A DNA stretch of 64,000 nt from an uncultured Bacilli bacterium (GCA_934102055.1 CAKOSE010000003.1:13915-77914); one strand, 5' to 3'; counted from the first letter of the stretch, positions 9,495-19,157 are shown. Notes: generated from the letters alone by a model not told the origin. Program-made: numbers and translations.

Positions 9495-11141
9495 ATGAGT
9501 AAAATTAAAATTTTTGCCCTTGGAGGGCTTAATGAAAATGGAAAGAACATGTATGTTGTTAATGTAGATGAGAACATATTTGTTTTTGATGCTGGGCTTA
9601 AATATCCTAGTGCTAATATGCTTGGAGTTGATTATATAATTCCTAAGTATGATTATTTAATTAAGAATAAAAAGAAAATAAGGGGTATTTTTCTAACACA
9701 TGCCCATGATGGCAATATGGGAGCCATGCCTGATATTATGAAAGAAATGCCAGAAGTACCTGTTTATGCAACAAAATTTACTATGACTGTTTTAAGAATG
9801 GAACTTGAAAAATATAATATAGAAGCAACTAATTTAAAAGAAATAAGACCCCATTCTAAACTAGATGTAGCAGGTTTTTCTATATTTCCAATAACTGTAA
9901 CACATTCTATTCCGGAAACTGTAGCATTCGTTCTCTATACAAATGATGGTGCTATTGTATATGCAACTGATTTCGTGTTTGACTCTGCTATGCTCGGAGC
10001 ATACAAAACTGATATTGGTAAACTAGCATACGTTGGTAAACAAGGTGTTTTATGCCTTATGGCTGAATCAAGCTATGCCTATAGAGAAGGACATACCAGT
10101 CCAAAACATAGAATATCCAAAGAAGTTTGGGACTTACTAAATCAAACAGATGAAAGAGTTATAATAAGTATTTTTCCAGAACACGTATATCGCATTCAAG
10201 AAATATTTGATCAAGTAGCAAAAACAAAAAGAAAAATAGTCCTTATGGGAAGAAAACTTCAAAGACTTGTAAACTATGCAAAAGAATTTAAATATCTACA
10301 TTACGAAGATGAAATGATCGGAGATTTATCTAATATTAACGATAAAGATTCTGTTATTCTAATCGCGGACGATAAAGAAAAATCATTCGCATCACTAGAA
10401 AAAATCATAAGTAGGTACGATAAATACATTACTTTAAAAGAAGGAGATACAGTTCTAATTGCAGAACCTATTTATCCTGGTAATGAAAAGAAAGTTGCAA
10501 AAATAATGGATGATTTATCTAGAATTGATGTTGAAGTAGTAACTTTACCTTTTAAAACACATGCACTTCATCACCCATCAAGCGAAGACTTAATGCAAAT
10601 GATTAACTTAATGAATCCAAAATACTACTTTCCAATAAAAGGAGAGTATAGATACCAATACATGAACGCATCAGTCGCAGAACAAGCTGGTATGGACTCT
10701 GATAGAATTCTTCTTAAACAAAATGGTGACGTTATCAATTTCGTTAACGGTAAACTAATTCAAAAACCAGAACATATTGAAGCAGATGATATCCTTATCG
10801 ATGGAAATAGTTCAGACGATATAGGAGATCTTGTCCTAAAAGATAGAGAACTTCTATCAAAAAATGGTATCGTTATAGTAAGTGCAACACTAGATAAAAA
10901 AACAAAAAAAATAATCGCAGATCCACAAATACTAACAAGAGGATTCATCTATGTAAAAGATAATCTTGATATAGTTGAAAAAACCGAAGCCATTTCTAAA
11001 GAAGTAATCGAAGAATGTATTAAAGGGAAAAAAGTAGATTTCACAGGTATAAAAGTAAAAATAAGAGAAAGACTAAGTGCTTATTTTAATGAAGAAACAG
11101 GGTCTGTCCCTATGATTATTACAGTTATACTTGAAATATAA
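9495..11141 (+). CDS. Ribonuclease J family protein, probably catalytically impaired (J2-like)
   Basis: 548 aa, full length for RNase J: metallo-beta-lactamase plus beta-CASP domains and C-terminal domain. RNase J1/J2 degrade and process mRNA from 5' or internal sites. The usual metal motif HGHEDHIGG reads HAHDGNMGA here, so the Asp and third His of the cluster are lost. Later, the SGHA region reads ALHHPSSED and the PVHGEYR motif reads PIKGEYR (His to Lys). HSIPETVAF and ATDFVFD are kept. B. subtilis RNase J2 shows similar erosion, so this may be the structural partner of an active RNase J encoded elsewhere. Start: AAGGAG 10 nt upstream of ATG. Confidence 0.88.
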   Translation: MSKIKIFALGGLNENGKNMYVVNVDENIFVFDAGLKYPSANMLGVDYIIPKYDYLIKNKKKIRGIFLTHAHDGNMGAMPDIMKEMPEVPVYATKFTMTVLRMELEKYNIEATNLKEIRPHSKLDVAGFSIFPITVTHSIPETVAFVLYTNDGAIVYATDFVFDSAMLGAYKTDIGKLAYVGKQGVLCLMAESSYAYREGHTSPKHRISKEVWDLLNQTDERVIISIFPEHVYRIQEIFDQVAKTKRKIVLMGRKLQRLVNYAKEFKYLHYEDEMIGDLSNINDKDSVILIADDKEKSFASLEKIISRYDKYITLKEGDTVLIAEPIYPGNEKKVAKIMDDLSRIDVEVVTLPFKTHALHHPSSEDLMQMINLMNPKYYFPIKGEYRYQYMNASVAEQAGMDSDRILLKQNGDVINFVNGKLIQKPEHIEADDILIDGNSSDDIGDLVLKDRELLSKNGIVIVSATLDKKTKKIIADPQILTRGFIYVKDNLDIVEKTEAISKEVIEECIKGKKVDFTGIKVKIRERLSAYFNEETGSVPMIITVILEI

Positions 11142-11149
11142 CCACACAA

Positions 11150-11175
11150 AAAGAGCTTTTTATAGCTCTTTTTAT
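11150..11175. terminator. Bidirectional terminator between rnj and the LCP gene
   Basis: Stem AAAGAGCT (11150-11157) with AGCTCTTT (11164-11171). A run lies on the left and T run on the right, between convergent genes; the minus-strand gene ends at 11172. Confidence 0.8.
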
Positions 11176-13163
11176 TGTTCAGGATTATCATCATTAAGGT
11201 CATCTTTATCAGGTGTAGGTTCCTTTTCTTCCTCTTGTTTTTTATCCTCATCAATTATTACTTGTTCTTTTTTTCCTTCTTTTTTAGTATTATTATCTTC
11301 TTTAGGCACCACTACTTGTGTTTTAACCTTTGCAACAGTAAGAGTAACACTTCCACTTATTAAATCTGTTCTTTTTCCCTCTGGATAACCTTGTGATATA
11401 ATTTGACCATCATAGTAACCACTTGAAACTACCTTTGTAGTAACACTTGCACTTAATCCATTATTAGCAAGCCATCCTCTTGCATAGCTTTCACTTTTAC
11501 CAACAAAATTTGGTAGTAGGGTATAAGTTTTAGCGCCTGTTACAACATCATTTCCTATTGTAGTTTGTTTATATTCTTTTTCTATACTAAAATTCATTTT
11601 CTTAATTAACTTTACTTGTTCTAATCCTAAGTTTTGTTTCATTACTGAAACTATTTGTTTTAAACTCTCTTCATTAGGAATATAATCATATAATACTAAT
11701 CCCATTCCTTCATCATATATCATTTGACCAGCACCTTGTAAGTATAATTGTTGCATATTTATTAAATTTCCTTCAGTACTAGTTTTAAACAAATTCTTTG
11801 CAATGTCATAAAATGATAATATTTGTTTAGTAGTAAAGTTTGTATCCATATTCTTACTTATTGTATCTAATATCGTTAACATCTGATTAGCACTTTTTAC
11901 ACTCTTTAATTTATTCAATATTCCTTGAACCACTAATTGTTGATTTACTCCACGTTGTAAATCCCCAGTCGTTAATGTTTTTCTATGTCTTGCAAGTGCT
12001 AAAGCCTGTTCTCCATTTAATGTTTGTTCTCCTTTTTTAAGACATATTAAATTATTTTGTTTAGTTGATCTTTTAGAGTTAGATTCGCAAAAGTCCAAAG
12101 GAACATCCACAGTTATTCCATTTAATGCTTCAACCAGTTTTACTACACCTTGAAAGTTTATCTTTACATAATAATCTATATTTATTCCCGTAAAGTTTTC
12201 AATTGTTTTAATCATACAACTTTCACCATTCCATGCAGCATGTGTTATCTTATTTTCCTTTTGATTAGCAAAACATGAAATAGGTACATATGTATCTCTT
12301 GGAATACTAAGGATAGTAGCATTTAAAGTCTTTGGATTAAATGTTACCATCATTAAAGCATCACCATTTCCTGTTGCATTCTTAGATAAAGTATCAGCAG
12401 TAGAATCTATACCCATGACTAACATAGTAAAAGGTTTATCTATCTTATCAGTGGTATTAAGATTTAACATATCATCCCCAGTATATTTAGCAATCTCTTC
12501 CTTAGATAATGTCTTTTCCTTCTCATAAATTATCTTAGTATCAGTTTCTATATTCTTATATGTTGATTTAAACATACTAGGATAATTCTTTCCTATTATC
12601 ATTGCATCTATTTTTTTATTATATAAATCCTTTACTAAAGTTGATAGATCCTCGTATTCTACAACAGTATTAGTTTCTTTTAAATTTTGTTCCTTTATTA
12701 TTTCAAGTCCTATTATATAACCATCTATAGAAGTTTCATCTGTAACTATACCTATTTTTTTATCTTTTAAATCCTTTTCAGAAGTTAATTTTGATTCCTT
12801 TTTAGTAGCAATAACAGAAGTATAAGTTATTTTATTTTTATTCATACTATCTAAAGAGTTATATGTCTTTGTAATAAGAAATCCTGCTAGAACTTGTGAA
12901 AATATTAGTATTATATTTATTATTATACCTATAGTTTTTTGTGATTTCTTTCCGCCCCTCCATAACTTTCTTGATACTAGAATAAGTAAAAGATTTATTA
13001 ATATTAATATAAATATTCCAAAGTATCTAATTGTATTTTCTATTCCACTTATTCTATATATTGAAAAACATAAGAATAGGGAAGAGAGCATAGTTATTAT
13101 GCTTACTATGTTTATTACTATTTTTTTTGGACTTATTTTTCTTGTTTGATTCGCCTCATTCAC
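11172..13163 (-). CDS. LytR-CpsA-Psr (LCP) cell-wall ligase with C-terminal PASTA domain
   Basis: 663 aa. Three hydrophobic segments lie near the N-terminus (about residues 12-32, 43-63, 77-97). An extracellular region follows with a solute-binding-like stretch (KKIGIVTDETSIDGYIIG), then the LCP domain: LVMGIDSTADT, LSIPRDTYVP and LARHRKTLTTGDLQRGVNQQ, with the conserved Arg residues. LCP enzymes attach wall polymers (teichoic acids, capsule) to peptidoglycan. A PASTA-like repeat (LLPNFVGKSESYARGWLANN onward) follows, then an acidic, charged tail. The start is GTG at 13163 with AGGAGG 8 nt upstream; there is no in-frame ATG nearby. It lies just downstream of the PBP1A gene, which fits wall assembly. 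LCP plus PASTA is less common than LCP alone. Confidence 0.88.
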   Translation of the reverse strand: MNEANQTRKISPKKIVINIVSIITMLSSLFLCFSIYRISGIENTIRYFGIFILILINLLLILVSRKLWRGGKKSQKTIGIIINIILIFSQVLAGFLITKTYNSLDSMNKNKITYTSVIATKKESKLTSEKDLKDKKIGIVTDETSIDGYIIGLEIIKEQNLKETNTVVEYEDLSTLVKDLYNKKIDAMIIGKNYPSMFKSTYKNIETDTKIIYEKEKTLSKEEIAKYTGDDMLNLNTTDKIDKPFTMLVMGIDSTADTLSKNATGNGDALMMVTFNPKTLNATILSIPRDTYVPISCFANQKENKITHAAWNGESCMIKTIENFTGINIDYYVKINFQGVVKLVEALNGITVDVPLDFCESNSKRSTKQNNLICLKKGEQTLNGEQALALARHRKTLTTGDLQRGVNQQLVVQGILNKLKSVKSANQMLTILDTISKNMDTNFTTKQILSFYDIAKNLFKTSTEGNLINMQQLYLQGAGQMIYDEGMGLVLYDYIPNEESLKQIVSVMKQNLGLEQVKLIKKMNFSIEKEYKQTTIGNDVVTGAKTYTLLPNFVGKSESYARGWLANNGLSASVTTKVVSSGYYDGQIISQGYPEGKRTDLISGSVTLTVAKVKTQVVVPKEDNNTKKEGKKEQVIIDEDKKQEEEKEPTPDKDDLNDDNPEQ

Positions 13164-13222
13164 ATTTATAGCCTCCTTATGATAGTAATATTATATAATA
13201 TATATTATAAGATATCAAGAAA

Positions 13223-13244
13223 AAAGATGGTGTTTTCCATCTTT
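13223..13244 (-). terminator. Terminator after PBP1A
   Basis: Perfect 8-bp stem AAAGATGG (13223-13230) with CCATCTTT (13237-13244), six-base loop. On the minus strand the T run follows directly. The PBP stop codon lies in the stem. Confidence 0.75.
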
Positions 13245-16056
13245 AATCATCGTCGGGTATTACAGGATTATTATCTATTATTTTAACAGTTGTTTGAGCT
13301 TTACTAGTTTCTCCGTCATATTTTATTGTATATGTTATTATATATGTATTTGCAGAAGATGTATCTATAGATGAAACTACACTTCCGCTTTTATCTGTTA
13401 TTGTCGTTGTTACAGTAGCAGAAGATGTCACATCCACACCATTTTCTGTTACTCTAAATGGTTTTGATGATGGAGAGTAGGAATCTCCAACATTTAAATT
13501 TACTTGTGAATCTACTAATGTATCTATATCTATTTTTTGACTTAAACTCTTACTTACTCCAGAACTTTGATTTGCAGAACTCTTCTTATATGTTGTTTTA
13601 ACTGTATATGTTCCAAATGGATTTGCACCAGAGTAAGTATATGAAGTACTAGTTGTAAATCCTAGTAATTGTCCATTTAGATAAACATTGTATCCAAATT
13701 CTCCTAAAGAATCATCACCATCACTTGGTTTCTTAACAGCTCCCCAAGAAATTTCAACAACTCCTCCAGAATATTCAACTGATAATCCTGATGGATTAGG
13801 TAATACATTATATTTAGTTGATGTCTTCTTTGGAGCATGCCCTCGTTTAAATAACTCAGTAGTAGTCATACTACTTGGAGTATAAGCACTAGCAAGTTCT
13901 TCCGTTCCTTTTACTACTTTTGCTCTTACTACAGTAGATGGTTTTGTCCATTTTGCACCAGTACTATCAAATACAGCTTTAGCACATGCAACATATAAAT
14001 TATTCTTATGATAATACATTTGTGACATCGTTAAATAAACACCTTTTTTATTTTCAACATATCCTGTCCACATAGCTAAACTTATATTCGGAGTATATCC
14101 TACTAACCAACCATCTGGTGCTGCATCTGATGAATAACCAAACTTTCTTGCAGTTGCATCATCATAGTTTGTTGTTCCAGTTTTCATTGCAAATTGATCA
14201 GATGTTAGAGTAGGGATACTATTTCTTCCAGGCACATCTCTTAATACATCTGTAACCATATATGCAGTAGCCTCACTCATAACTCTTTCACCCTCAGATT
14301 TAAAAGTTATTTTCTCATCAGAATCTCTAAGTATTATCTTATTTACTGAATATGGTTCATAATATGTTCCACCATTTGAGAATGCTGCATAAGCACCAGC
14401 CATTTGAAGAGGAGAAGCACCATTAAATGCACCAAGAGCATGAGCCTCATGAATATAACCAGTTGAATCAACTTCAGGTTTTATTCCTAAATTTGTTACA
14501 AATTTTTTTATTTTTTCATTATCTACTGCTTGAAATGCTTCAACAGCTGGAACATTTCTTGAATCAGATAAAGCATACCTAAGTGATATATTTCCTCTAT
14601 AAGCACCATCATAGTTTACTATTCTCTGATTAGTACCAGTATATGTTATAGGCTTATCATTAAAAATATGTGCAGTCGAATAATTTTCATATTCAATAGC
14701 AGGACCATAATCAAATAACGGTTTCGCAGTAGAACCAATCTGTCTTGATATATCAGTAGCATAACTAAATGTTCTTTCACCAGTTCTATTTCTGCCAGCT
14801 CCAACAGCAATTATCTTTCCAGTATTACTATCGACTGCAACAGCACCACCTTGAATAGTCTTATTAATCCATCTATATGATTTTCCAGAAAACACTTTAT
14901 TTAATTGTTCTTGTTTCTTAGTATCCATATTTGTATAAATTTGCATTGGTACAACATATGGATCCATTCCAGTCTTATTGACTATCTCATTTACCACTAA
15001 ATCAATATATCCCTGATAAATACTATTATTAGTAGTCTTTGTACTTACAAGTAAATCTTTTACTTTCATACTTTCTGCAACTTCTTTTTCTTGTTCAGTT
15101 ATATAACCATGTCTAACCATAAGCGAAAGAACAGTAGACCTTCTTTGTGTCGCAGCATCTGGATCTGCAAAAGGATCATAAGCACCTGGTGCTTGGAAAA
15201 GCCCAGCTATCAAAGAAGCTTCCGCTAAATTTAGTTGTTTAGCATGTTTACCAAAATATGTTTGTGCAGCTTGCTCAACACCATACGAATTACTTCCCAA
15301 GAAAGGTTCATTAACATAATATTCAATTATCTCTTGTTTAGTAAAAGCTCTTTCTATCTTAAACACAGATAAATAAATATCAGTAAACTTTCTAATTATA
15401 CCTTGAAGACCACTCGCTTCCCTAGAAGTAAAGTTATTCTTCGCAACTTGCATTGTTAAAGTAGAACCACCACCAGCATCACTAGCCCCAGCAAGCTGTC
15501 CTAAAACAGCCTTAGTAAATCTTGGAGCATCAAGTCCATTATGTTGAAAGAATCTAGAATCTTCAGTAGCAACTATTGCATCAACCAAAACATTAGGAAG
15601 TTCATCATATTCAAGTTTTTCCCTCTTCTCATTACCTAGTGTTGCAATAGTTTCATTCTTATTATCATAGATTATTGTAGTTTCATTCCTATCAAGTTTC
15701 TCAACATCAAATGATGGCGAAGAAATTATTATCACTATAAAGAAAACAATAAAAGCAAGAATTCCAATTATACCAATCAAAAGAATTATTAAAAATATAT
15801 TCTTAGCCCTTTTCCTCTTCTTAGTCCCTATAGGATACCTATCTATTGTCCTTACAAGCCATATCATCAAAAGATAAAGCACAGTAAATGCTAAAGCAAC
15901 TAATAGACCAAATATCATATATCCCAGTACAAAGAAAAACAATGTAGTTATAATTATAAAACCAATCATTATTTTAGACGTTTTCTTAGGTCTTGCCTCT
16001 GCCTTGCTCATATTACTAGGTTGCTTCTTCTTAAGTTTAATTTTCTTTAATTTCAT
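13243..16056 (-). CDS. ponA: Class A penicillin-binding protein (PBP1A-like transglycosylase/transpeptidase)
   Basis: 937 aa. A Lys-rich cytoplasmic tail and two hydrophobic segments (about 28-68 and 86-112) precede the GT51 transglycosylase. Its catalytic Glu is in VATEDSRFFQH (E165), and GGGSTLTMQVAKN follows. The transpeptidase has SxxK in GSTAKPLFD (about 440), SxN in DSRNVPA (about 497) and KTG in MKTGTTNYD (about 627). A fibronectin-III-like module (PSGLSVEYSGGVVEISWG) and a further beta-rich tail follow. It polymerises and cross-links peptidoglycan outside the membrane. It overlaps recU by 4 bases (recU-ponA order, as in Bacillus), linking wall synthesis and chromosome processing. Confidence 0.95.
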   Translation of the reverse strand: MKLKKIKLKKKQPSNMSKAEARPKKTSKIMIGFIIITTLFFFVLGYMIFGLLVALAFTVLYLLMIWLVRTIDRYPIGTKKRKRAKNIFLIILLIGIIGILAFIVFFIVIIISSPSFDVEKLDRNETTIIYDNKNETIATLGNEKREKLEYDELPNVLVDAIVATEDSRFFQHNGLDAPRFTKAVLGQLAGASDAGGGSTLTMQVAKNNFTSREASGLQGIIRKFTDIYLSVFKIERAFTKQEIIEYYVNEPFLGSNSYGVEQAAQTYFGKHAKQLNLAEASLIAGLFQAPGAYDPFADPDAATQRRSTVLSLMVRHGYITEQEKEVAESMKVKDLLVSTKTTNNSIYQGYIDLVVNEIVNKTGMDPYVVPMQIYTNMDTKKQEQLNKVFSGKSYRWINKTIQGGAVAVDSNTGKIIAVGAGRNRTGERTFSYATDISRQIGSTAKPLFDYGPAIEYENYSTAHIFNDKPITYTGTNQRIVNYDGAYRGNISLRYALSDSRNVPAVEAFQAVDNEKIKKFVTNLGIKPEVDSTGYIHEAHALGAFNGASPLQMAGAYAAFSNGGTYYEPYSVNKIILRDSDEKITFKSEGERVMSEATAYMVTDVLRDVPGRNSIPTLTSDQFAMKTGTTNYDDATARKFGYSSDAAPDGWLVGYTPNISLAMWTGYVENKKGVYLTMSQMYYHKNNLYVACAKAVFDSTGAKWTKPSTVVRAKVVKGTEELASAYTPSSMTTTELFKRGHAPKKTSTKYNVLPNPSGLSVEYSGGVVEISWGAVKKPSDGDDSLGEFGYNVYLNGQLLGFTTSTSYTYSGANPFGTYTVKTTYKKSSANQSSGVSKSLSQKIDIDTLVDSQVNLNVGDSYSPSSKPFRVTENGVDVTSSATVTTTITDKSGSVVSSIDTSSANTYIITYTIKYDGETSKAQTTVKIIDNNPVIPDDD

Positions 16057-16601
16057 AAGATACCTCCATATTTATCAATTATTTCTATATAATCTACTCT
16101 TGGTGATAATTTATCTTTTATTAAATAACCATACTTTTTAAAATACTCAAGTGGCACTGATTTTCTATCTTCATTTTCTATAAAATCAATAAAATCCTTT
16201 CCAAATAAAAGATAAGTTTCATTTTTTAAAGCAAATCTTACTATTAAAAAACATATTCCATGATGTTTTATCACTCTTTTTAAATGTTCAATCTGGTGAT
16301 TATGAATATTTCTTAAAGGAAAAGAAGTATTTTTCGTCTCTTTAGCCTCAAAATCAATATATTTACCCTTATATAAACCATTATAATCAGTAGTAGAAGG
16401 CTTCTCAAAAAAAGCATTCACTATCTTTTCATTAACCTGTTTTACAACCTTAACAGGAGTAGGTTTCTTATATATTACTGCAATATCATGATCTAAGTAA
16501 TACCTATTAGAATCATTTATCTCACTCTCTAAAGTCATTCCCCTGTTTCCATAGTTAATGAAACTTTTACTTTTGGTTATATTATTAGGATATTTTATCA
16601 A
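16053..16601 (-). CDS. recU: RecU Holliday junction resolvase
   Basis: 182 aa. RecU cuts four-way junctions in recombination and chromosome segregation. Signatures are INYGNRGMTLESEINDSN near the N-terminus, the nuclease core GKYIDFEAKETKN, and FPLRNIHNHQIEHL. The conserved GNRGM block requires a start upstream of the internal ATG, and the only fitting start is TTG at 16601, with GGTGAT five bases before it. It overlaps the PBP1A start by 4 bases. Confidence 0.93.
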   Translation of the reverse strand: MIKYPNNITKSKSFINYGNRGMTLESEINDSNRYYLDHDIAVIYKKPTPVKVVKQVNEKIVNAFFEKPSTTDYNGLYKGKYIDFEAKETKNTSFPLRNIHNHQIEHLKRVIKHHGICFLIVRFALKNETYLLFGKDFIDFIENEDRKSVPLEYFKKYGYLIKDKLSPRVDYIEIIDKYGGIL

Positions 16602-16728
16602 ATTGCATCACCATATTAAAATTATACTATATTTGTTATGTTTTTTCTATCTTTTTTTATATATTTTTGTCGAATATAAGACAAGATTTACAGTTTATAT
16701 TATAATTATAATGAAAGGTGTGATTTTC

Positions 16729-16830
16729 ATGAACAGAGATGACTTAACTTATATTTTAAATAATATGTTAGGAGAATGTAGATATGTTAAATTTAAAACA
16801 AGTACCTGTTTTATCCTAAATAAACAATAA
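16729..16830 (+). CDS. Possible 33-residue small protein
   Basis: ATG 16729 is preceded by AAGGTG with 8-nt spacing and the frame runs 33 codons to TAA 16828. The peptide (MNRDDLTYILNNMLGECRY...) contains two Cys and resembles nothing I know. An alternative in-frame ATG is at 16711. It lies between the divergent recU start and the glmS promoter. It may be non-coding. Confidence 0.35.
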   Translation: MNRDDLTYILNNMLGECRYVKFKTSTCFILNKQ

Positions 16831-16833
16831 TTA

Positions 16834-16862
16834 TTGTCTTTTCAACATTTTTTGTTTATAAT
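16834..16862 (+). promoter_or_regulatory. Sigma-A promoter for glmS
   Basis: TTGTCT (16834-16839), 17-nt spacer, TATAAT (16857-16862). The leader to ATG 16887 is under 25 nt, so there is no room for a glmS ribozyme. Confidence 0.7.
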
Positions 16863-16886
16863 TGTTTTAATCCAAGGAGGGATAAT

Positions 16887-18707
16887 ATGTGTGGAATAGT
16901 AGGCTATGCAGGATATAGAAACTCTATAGACGTCTTACTAAAAGGACTTAGCAACCTAGAATATAGAGGATATGATTCCGCAGGAATAGCATATTTCAAA
17001 AACAATAATATAGAAATAGTAAAAAAAGAAGGAAAACTAAAAAATCTAAAAGAAGAACTAAAAAACAAAGAAATACATTCAATTGGAATAGGACATACCA
17101 GATGGGCAACTCATGGTGCTGCAACAAGTACAAATGCTCATCCCCATAGAGTAGGGAAAGTAACACTAGTTCATAATGGAATAATAGAAAACTACGTAAA
17201 ACTAAGAGAAGAACTAACAAAACAAGGATACAGTTTTAAAACCTCAACAGATACAGAAGTAGCATGTTGTCTATTTGATAGTATCTATAAAGAATGTAAA
17301 GATAAACTCTTATGTATGAAAAAAGTAAGCGAAAAAGTAAAAGGTTCTTACGCATTTGCAGCTTTATTTGATGATGATATAGATAATATCTATGTCATGA
17401 GATGTGATAGTCCTCTTATAGTAGCACTAGGAAATAATGAAAACTTCATAGCATCAGATGTACCAGCAATACTAGAATTCACTAAAAAATATATCCTAAT
17501 AGATAAAGACGAGTATGGTATCGTAAACAAAGACAAAGTAACCATCTATAATAAAGATCTAAAAGAAATAACAAAAGAAATTCTTACCTACGATGGTACC
17601 ATAGAAAGTGCCAAAAAAAATGGATTTGAACACTTCATGATCAAAGAAATAAATGACGAACCAAGCACCCTTACTTACACCTATGAACAATTCTTCAAAA
17701 ATAATATAAAAGAACTCATGAAAAACATGCCAGACTTTTCTAAATACAAAAACATAGACATAATAGGATGTGGAAGTGCTTATCACGCGGGACTAATTGG
17801 TAAAAGCTTCCTAGAAGAATATGCAGAAATACCAACAAGTGTCTATCTAGCAAGCGAATATCGTTATTCAAAGACCTTTAGTGATAACAAAACCCTTACA
17901 ATTCTAATTTCTCAATCAGGGGAAACCGCAGACACTCTAGCAGCACTAAGAAAAGCAAAACAAAACAATATAGATACATTAGGAATTATTAATACAGTAG
18001 GATCATCAATCGCAAGAGAAGCCCTAAATGTATTTTATATAAAAGTAGGCTGTGAAGTATCAGTAGCAACAACAAAAGCTTATTCAGCACAAGTATTAAT
18101 CCTTATGTTAATAGCACTCTCTATTGCAAGCAAAAAAGGTATCATAAACGAAGAAATCGCTAATAAATACCTAAATGATATAAAAAAAATTCCAAGTCTA
18201 ATAACAAAAGAAATAAATAACAAAGACACATACTATAAAATAGCAAATCTAATCTATAACAAAAACGACGTATTCTTCCTAGGAAGAGGAATAGATTACT
18301 ATCTATGTATGGAAGCATCATTAAAACTAAAAGAAATATCATATATCCATAGCGAAAGCTATGCAGCGGGAGAACTAAAACACGGAACAATTTCATTAAT
18401 TAGCGAAGGAACCCCAGTAATAGGACTAGTCACAAACCACGATCTTGCAATGAAAAGCATAAGCAACATAAAAGAAGTAAAAGCAAGAGGAGCATTCGTC
18501 ATATTTGTTACCCTAGATAGTATCTATGAAGAATACAAAAACGACGACTTTTATGACGAAGTTATCACAGTAGAAGACATCTCATCCTTTACTTCACCAC
18601 TTCTTGTTATGACAATTTTCCAACTATTTGCCTATAAAGTAGCATATCTAAGGGGAGAAGCCATAGATAAACCAAGAAACTTAGCTAAGTCAGTAACTGT
18701 AGAATAG
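16887..18707 (+). CDS. glmS: Glutamine--fructose-6-phosphate aminotransferase (isomerizing)
   Basis: 606 aa, standard length. It makes glucosamine-6-P from fructose-6-P and glutamine, the first step to UDP-GlcNAc and peptidoglycan. The N-terminal class II glutaminase has Cys2 of MCGIVGYAG as nucleophile, with GHTRWATHG and SSDVP-like ASDVPAIL. Two SIS isomerase domains follow (GCGSAYHAG, SQSGETADT, and later LGRGIDYYLCMEASLKLKE, ESYAAGELKHGT). It ends with the typical KPRNLAKSVTVE. AAGGAGG precedes the ATG. A separate promoter for the next gene starts right after its stop. Confidence 0.97.
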   Translation: MCGIVGYAGYRNSIDVLLKGLSNLEYRGYDSAGIAYFKNNNIEIVKKEGKLKNLKEELKNKEIHSIGIGHTRWATHGAATSTNAHPHRVGKVTLVHNGIIENYVKLREELTKQGYSFKTSTDTEVACCLFDSIYKECKDKLLCMKKVSEKVKGSYAFAALFDDDIDNIYVMRCDSPLIVALGNNENFIASDVPAILEFTKKYILIDKDEYGIVNKDKVTIYNKDLKEITKEILTYDGTIESAKKNGFEHFMIKEINDEPSTLTYTYEQFFKNNIKELMKNMPDFSKYKNIDIIGCGSAYHAGLIGKSFLEEYAEIPTSVYLASEYRYSKTFSDNKTLTILISQSGETADTLAALRKAKQNNIDTLGIINTVGSSIAREALNVFYIKVGCEVSVATTKAYSAQVLILMLIALSIASKKGIINEEIANKYLNDIKKIPSLITKEINNKDTYYKIANLIYNKNDVFFLGRGIDYYLCMEASLKLKEISYIHSESYAAGELKHGTISLISEGTPVIGLVTNHDLAMKSISNIKEVKARGAFVIFVTLDSIYEEYKNDDFYDEVITVEDISSFTSPLLVMTIFQLFAYKVAYLRGEAIDKPRNLAKSVTVE

Positions 18708-18710
18708 TTA

Positions 18711-18750
18711 TTGACTTTTTTCATTTGCTGTTATATATTTGTTGTAACAG
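18711..18750 (+). promoter_or_regulatory. Promoter with overlapping inverted-repeat operator for the GntR gene
   Basis: TTGACT (18711-18716), 17-nt spacer, TATATT (18734-18739). The inverted repeat CTGTTA (18728-18733) / TAACAG (18745-18750) flanks the -10 element. Its place suggests autoregulation by the GntR protein just downstream (inference). Confidence 0.65.
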
Positions 18751-18761
18751 AGGTGAAACAA

Positions 18762-19145
18762 ATGAATATAAAACTAAATAACAACAGTGGCATTCCCATC
18801 TATGAACAAATAAAAGATCAAATAAAAGAATATGTCGCAAGTGGTACATTAAACAGTAAAGATCCACTTCCATCCATAAGAGCCTTATCAAATCAAATTG
18901 GTATAAGTGTAATGACAGTAAAAAAAGCCTATGACGAACTCCTAGACGAAGGAGTAATCATAACAATACCAGGAAAAGGTAGTTACATTAACCTAGATAG
19001 TGTTAAAATTATTAGAGAAAGCATGATAGACAAAATAGAACTCCTTCTAGGAGAAGCCATAGACATAGCAAAAAGTCTTAATATAACAAAAGAAGAACTA
19101 CTAAAACACTACTTAAAACTAGAACAAACAAAAAGAGGAAATTAA
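18762..19145 (+). CDS. GntR-family transcriptional regulator, YtrA type
   Basis: 127 aa: an N-terminal winged helix (PIYEQIKDQIKEYVASGTL, PSIRALSNQIGISVMTVKKA, DELLDEGVIITIPGKGSY) and only a short C-terminal helix. This is the YtrA subgroup, which often represses ABC transporter operons. No ABC transporter lies beside it here, so its target is unknown. The frame extends to 18711, but GAGGTG at 18750-18755 selects ATG 18762. An inverted repeat over its own promoter suggests autorepression. The dCMP deaminase gene follows 12 bases later and may be co-transcribed. Confidence 0.88.
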   Translation: MNIKLNNNSGIPIYEQIKDQIKEYVASGTLNSKDPLPSIRALSNQIGISVMTVKKAYDELLDEGVIITIPGKGSYINLDSVKIIRESMIDKIELLLGEAIDIAKSLNITKEELLKHYLKLEQTKRGN

Positions 19146-19157
19146 TAAGGAGAAAAT

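Noticed and set aside
11131..11388. Plus-strand Ser/Phe-rich frames opposite the LCP gene tail
   Set aside because: Antisense to the well-supported LCP-PASTA gene, with no ribosome site.
16558..16728. N-terminal extension of the small frame ending at 16830
   Set aside because: It overlaps the recU start region and is Leu/Phe/Tyr-rich AT noise; only the part from 16729 has a ribosome site.
16831..16886. glmS ribozyme
   Set aside because: A good promoter lies at 16834-16862, leaving a leader of under 25 bases, far too short for the ribozyme.
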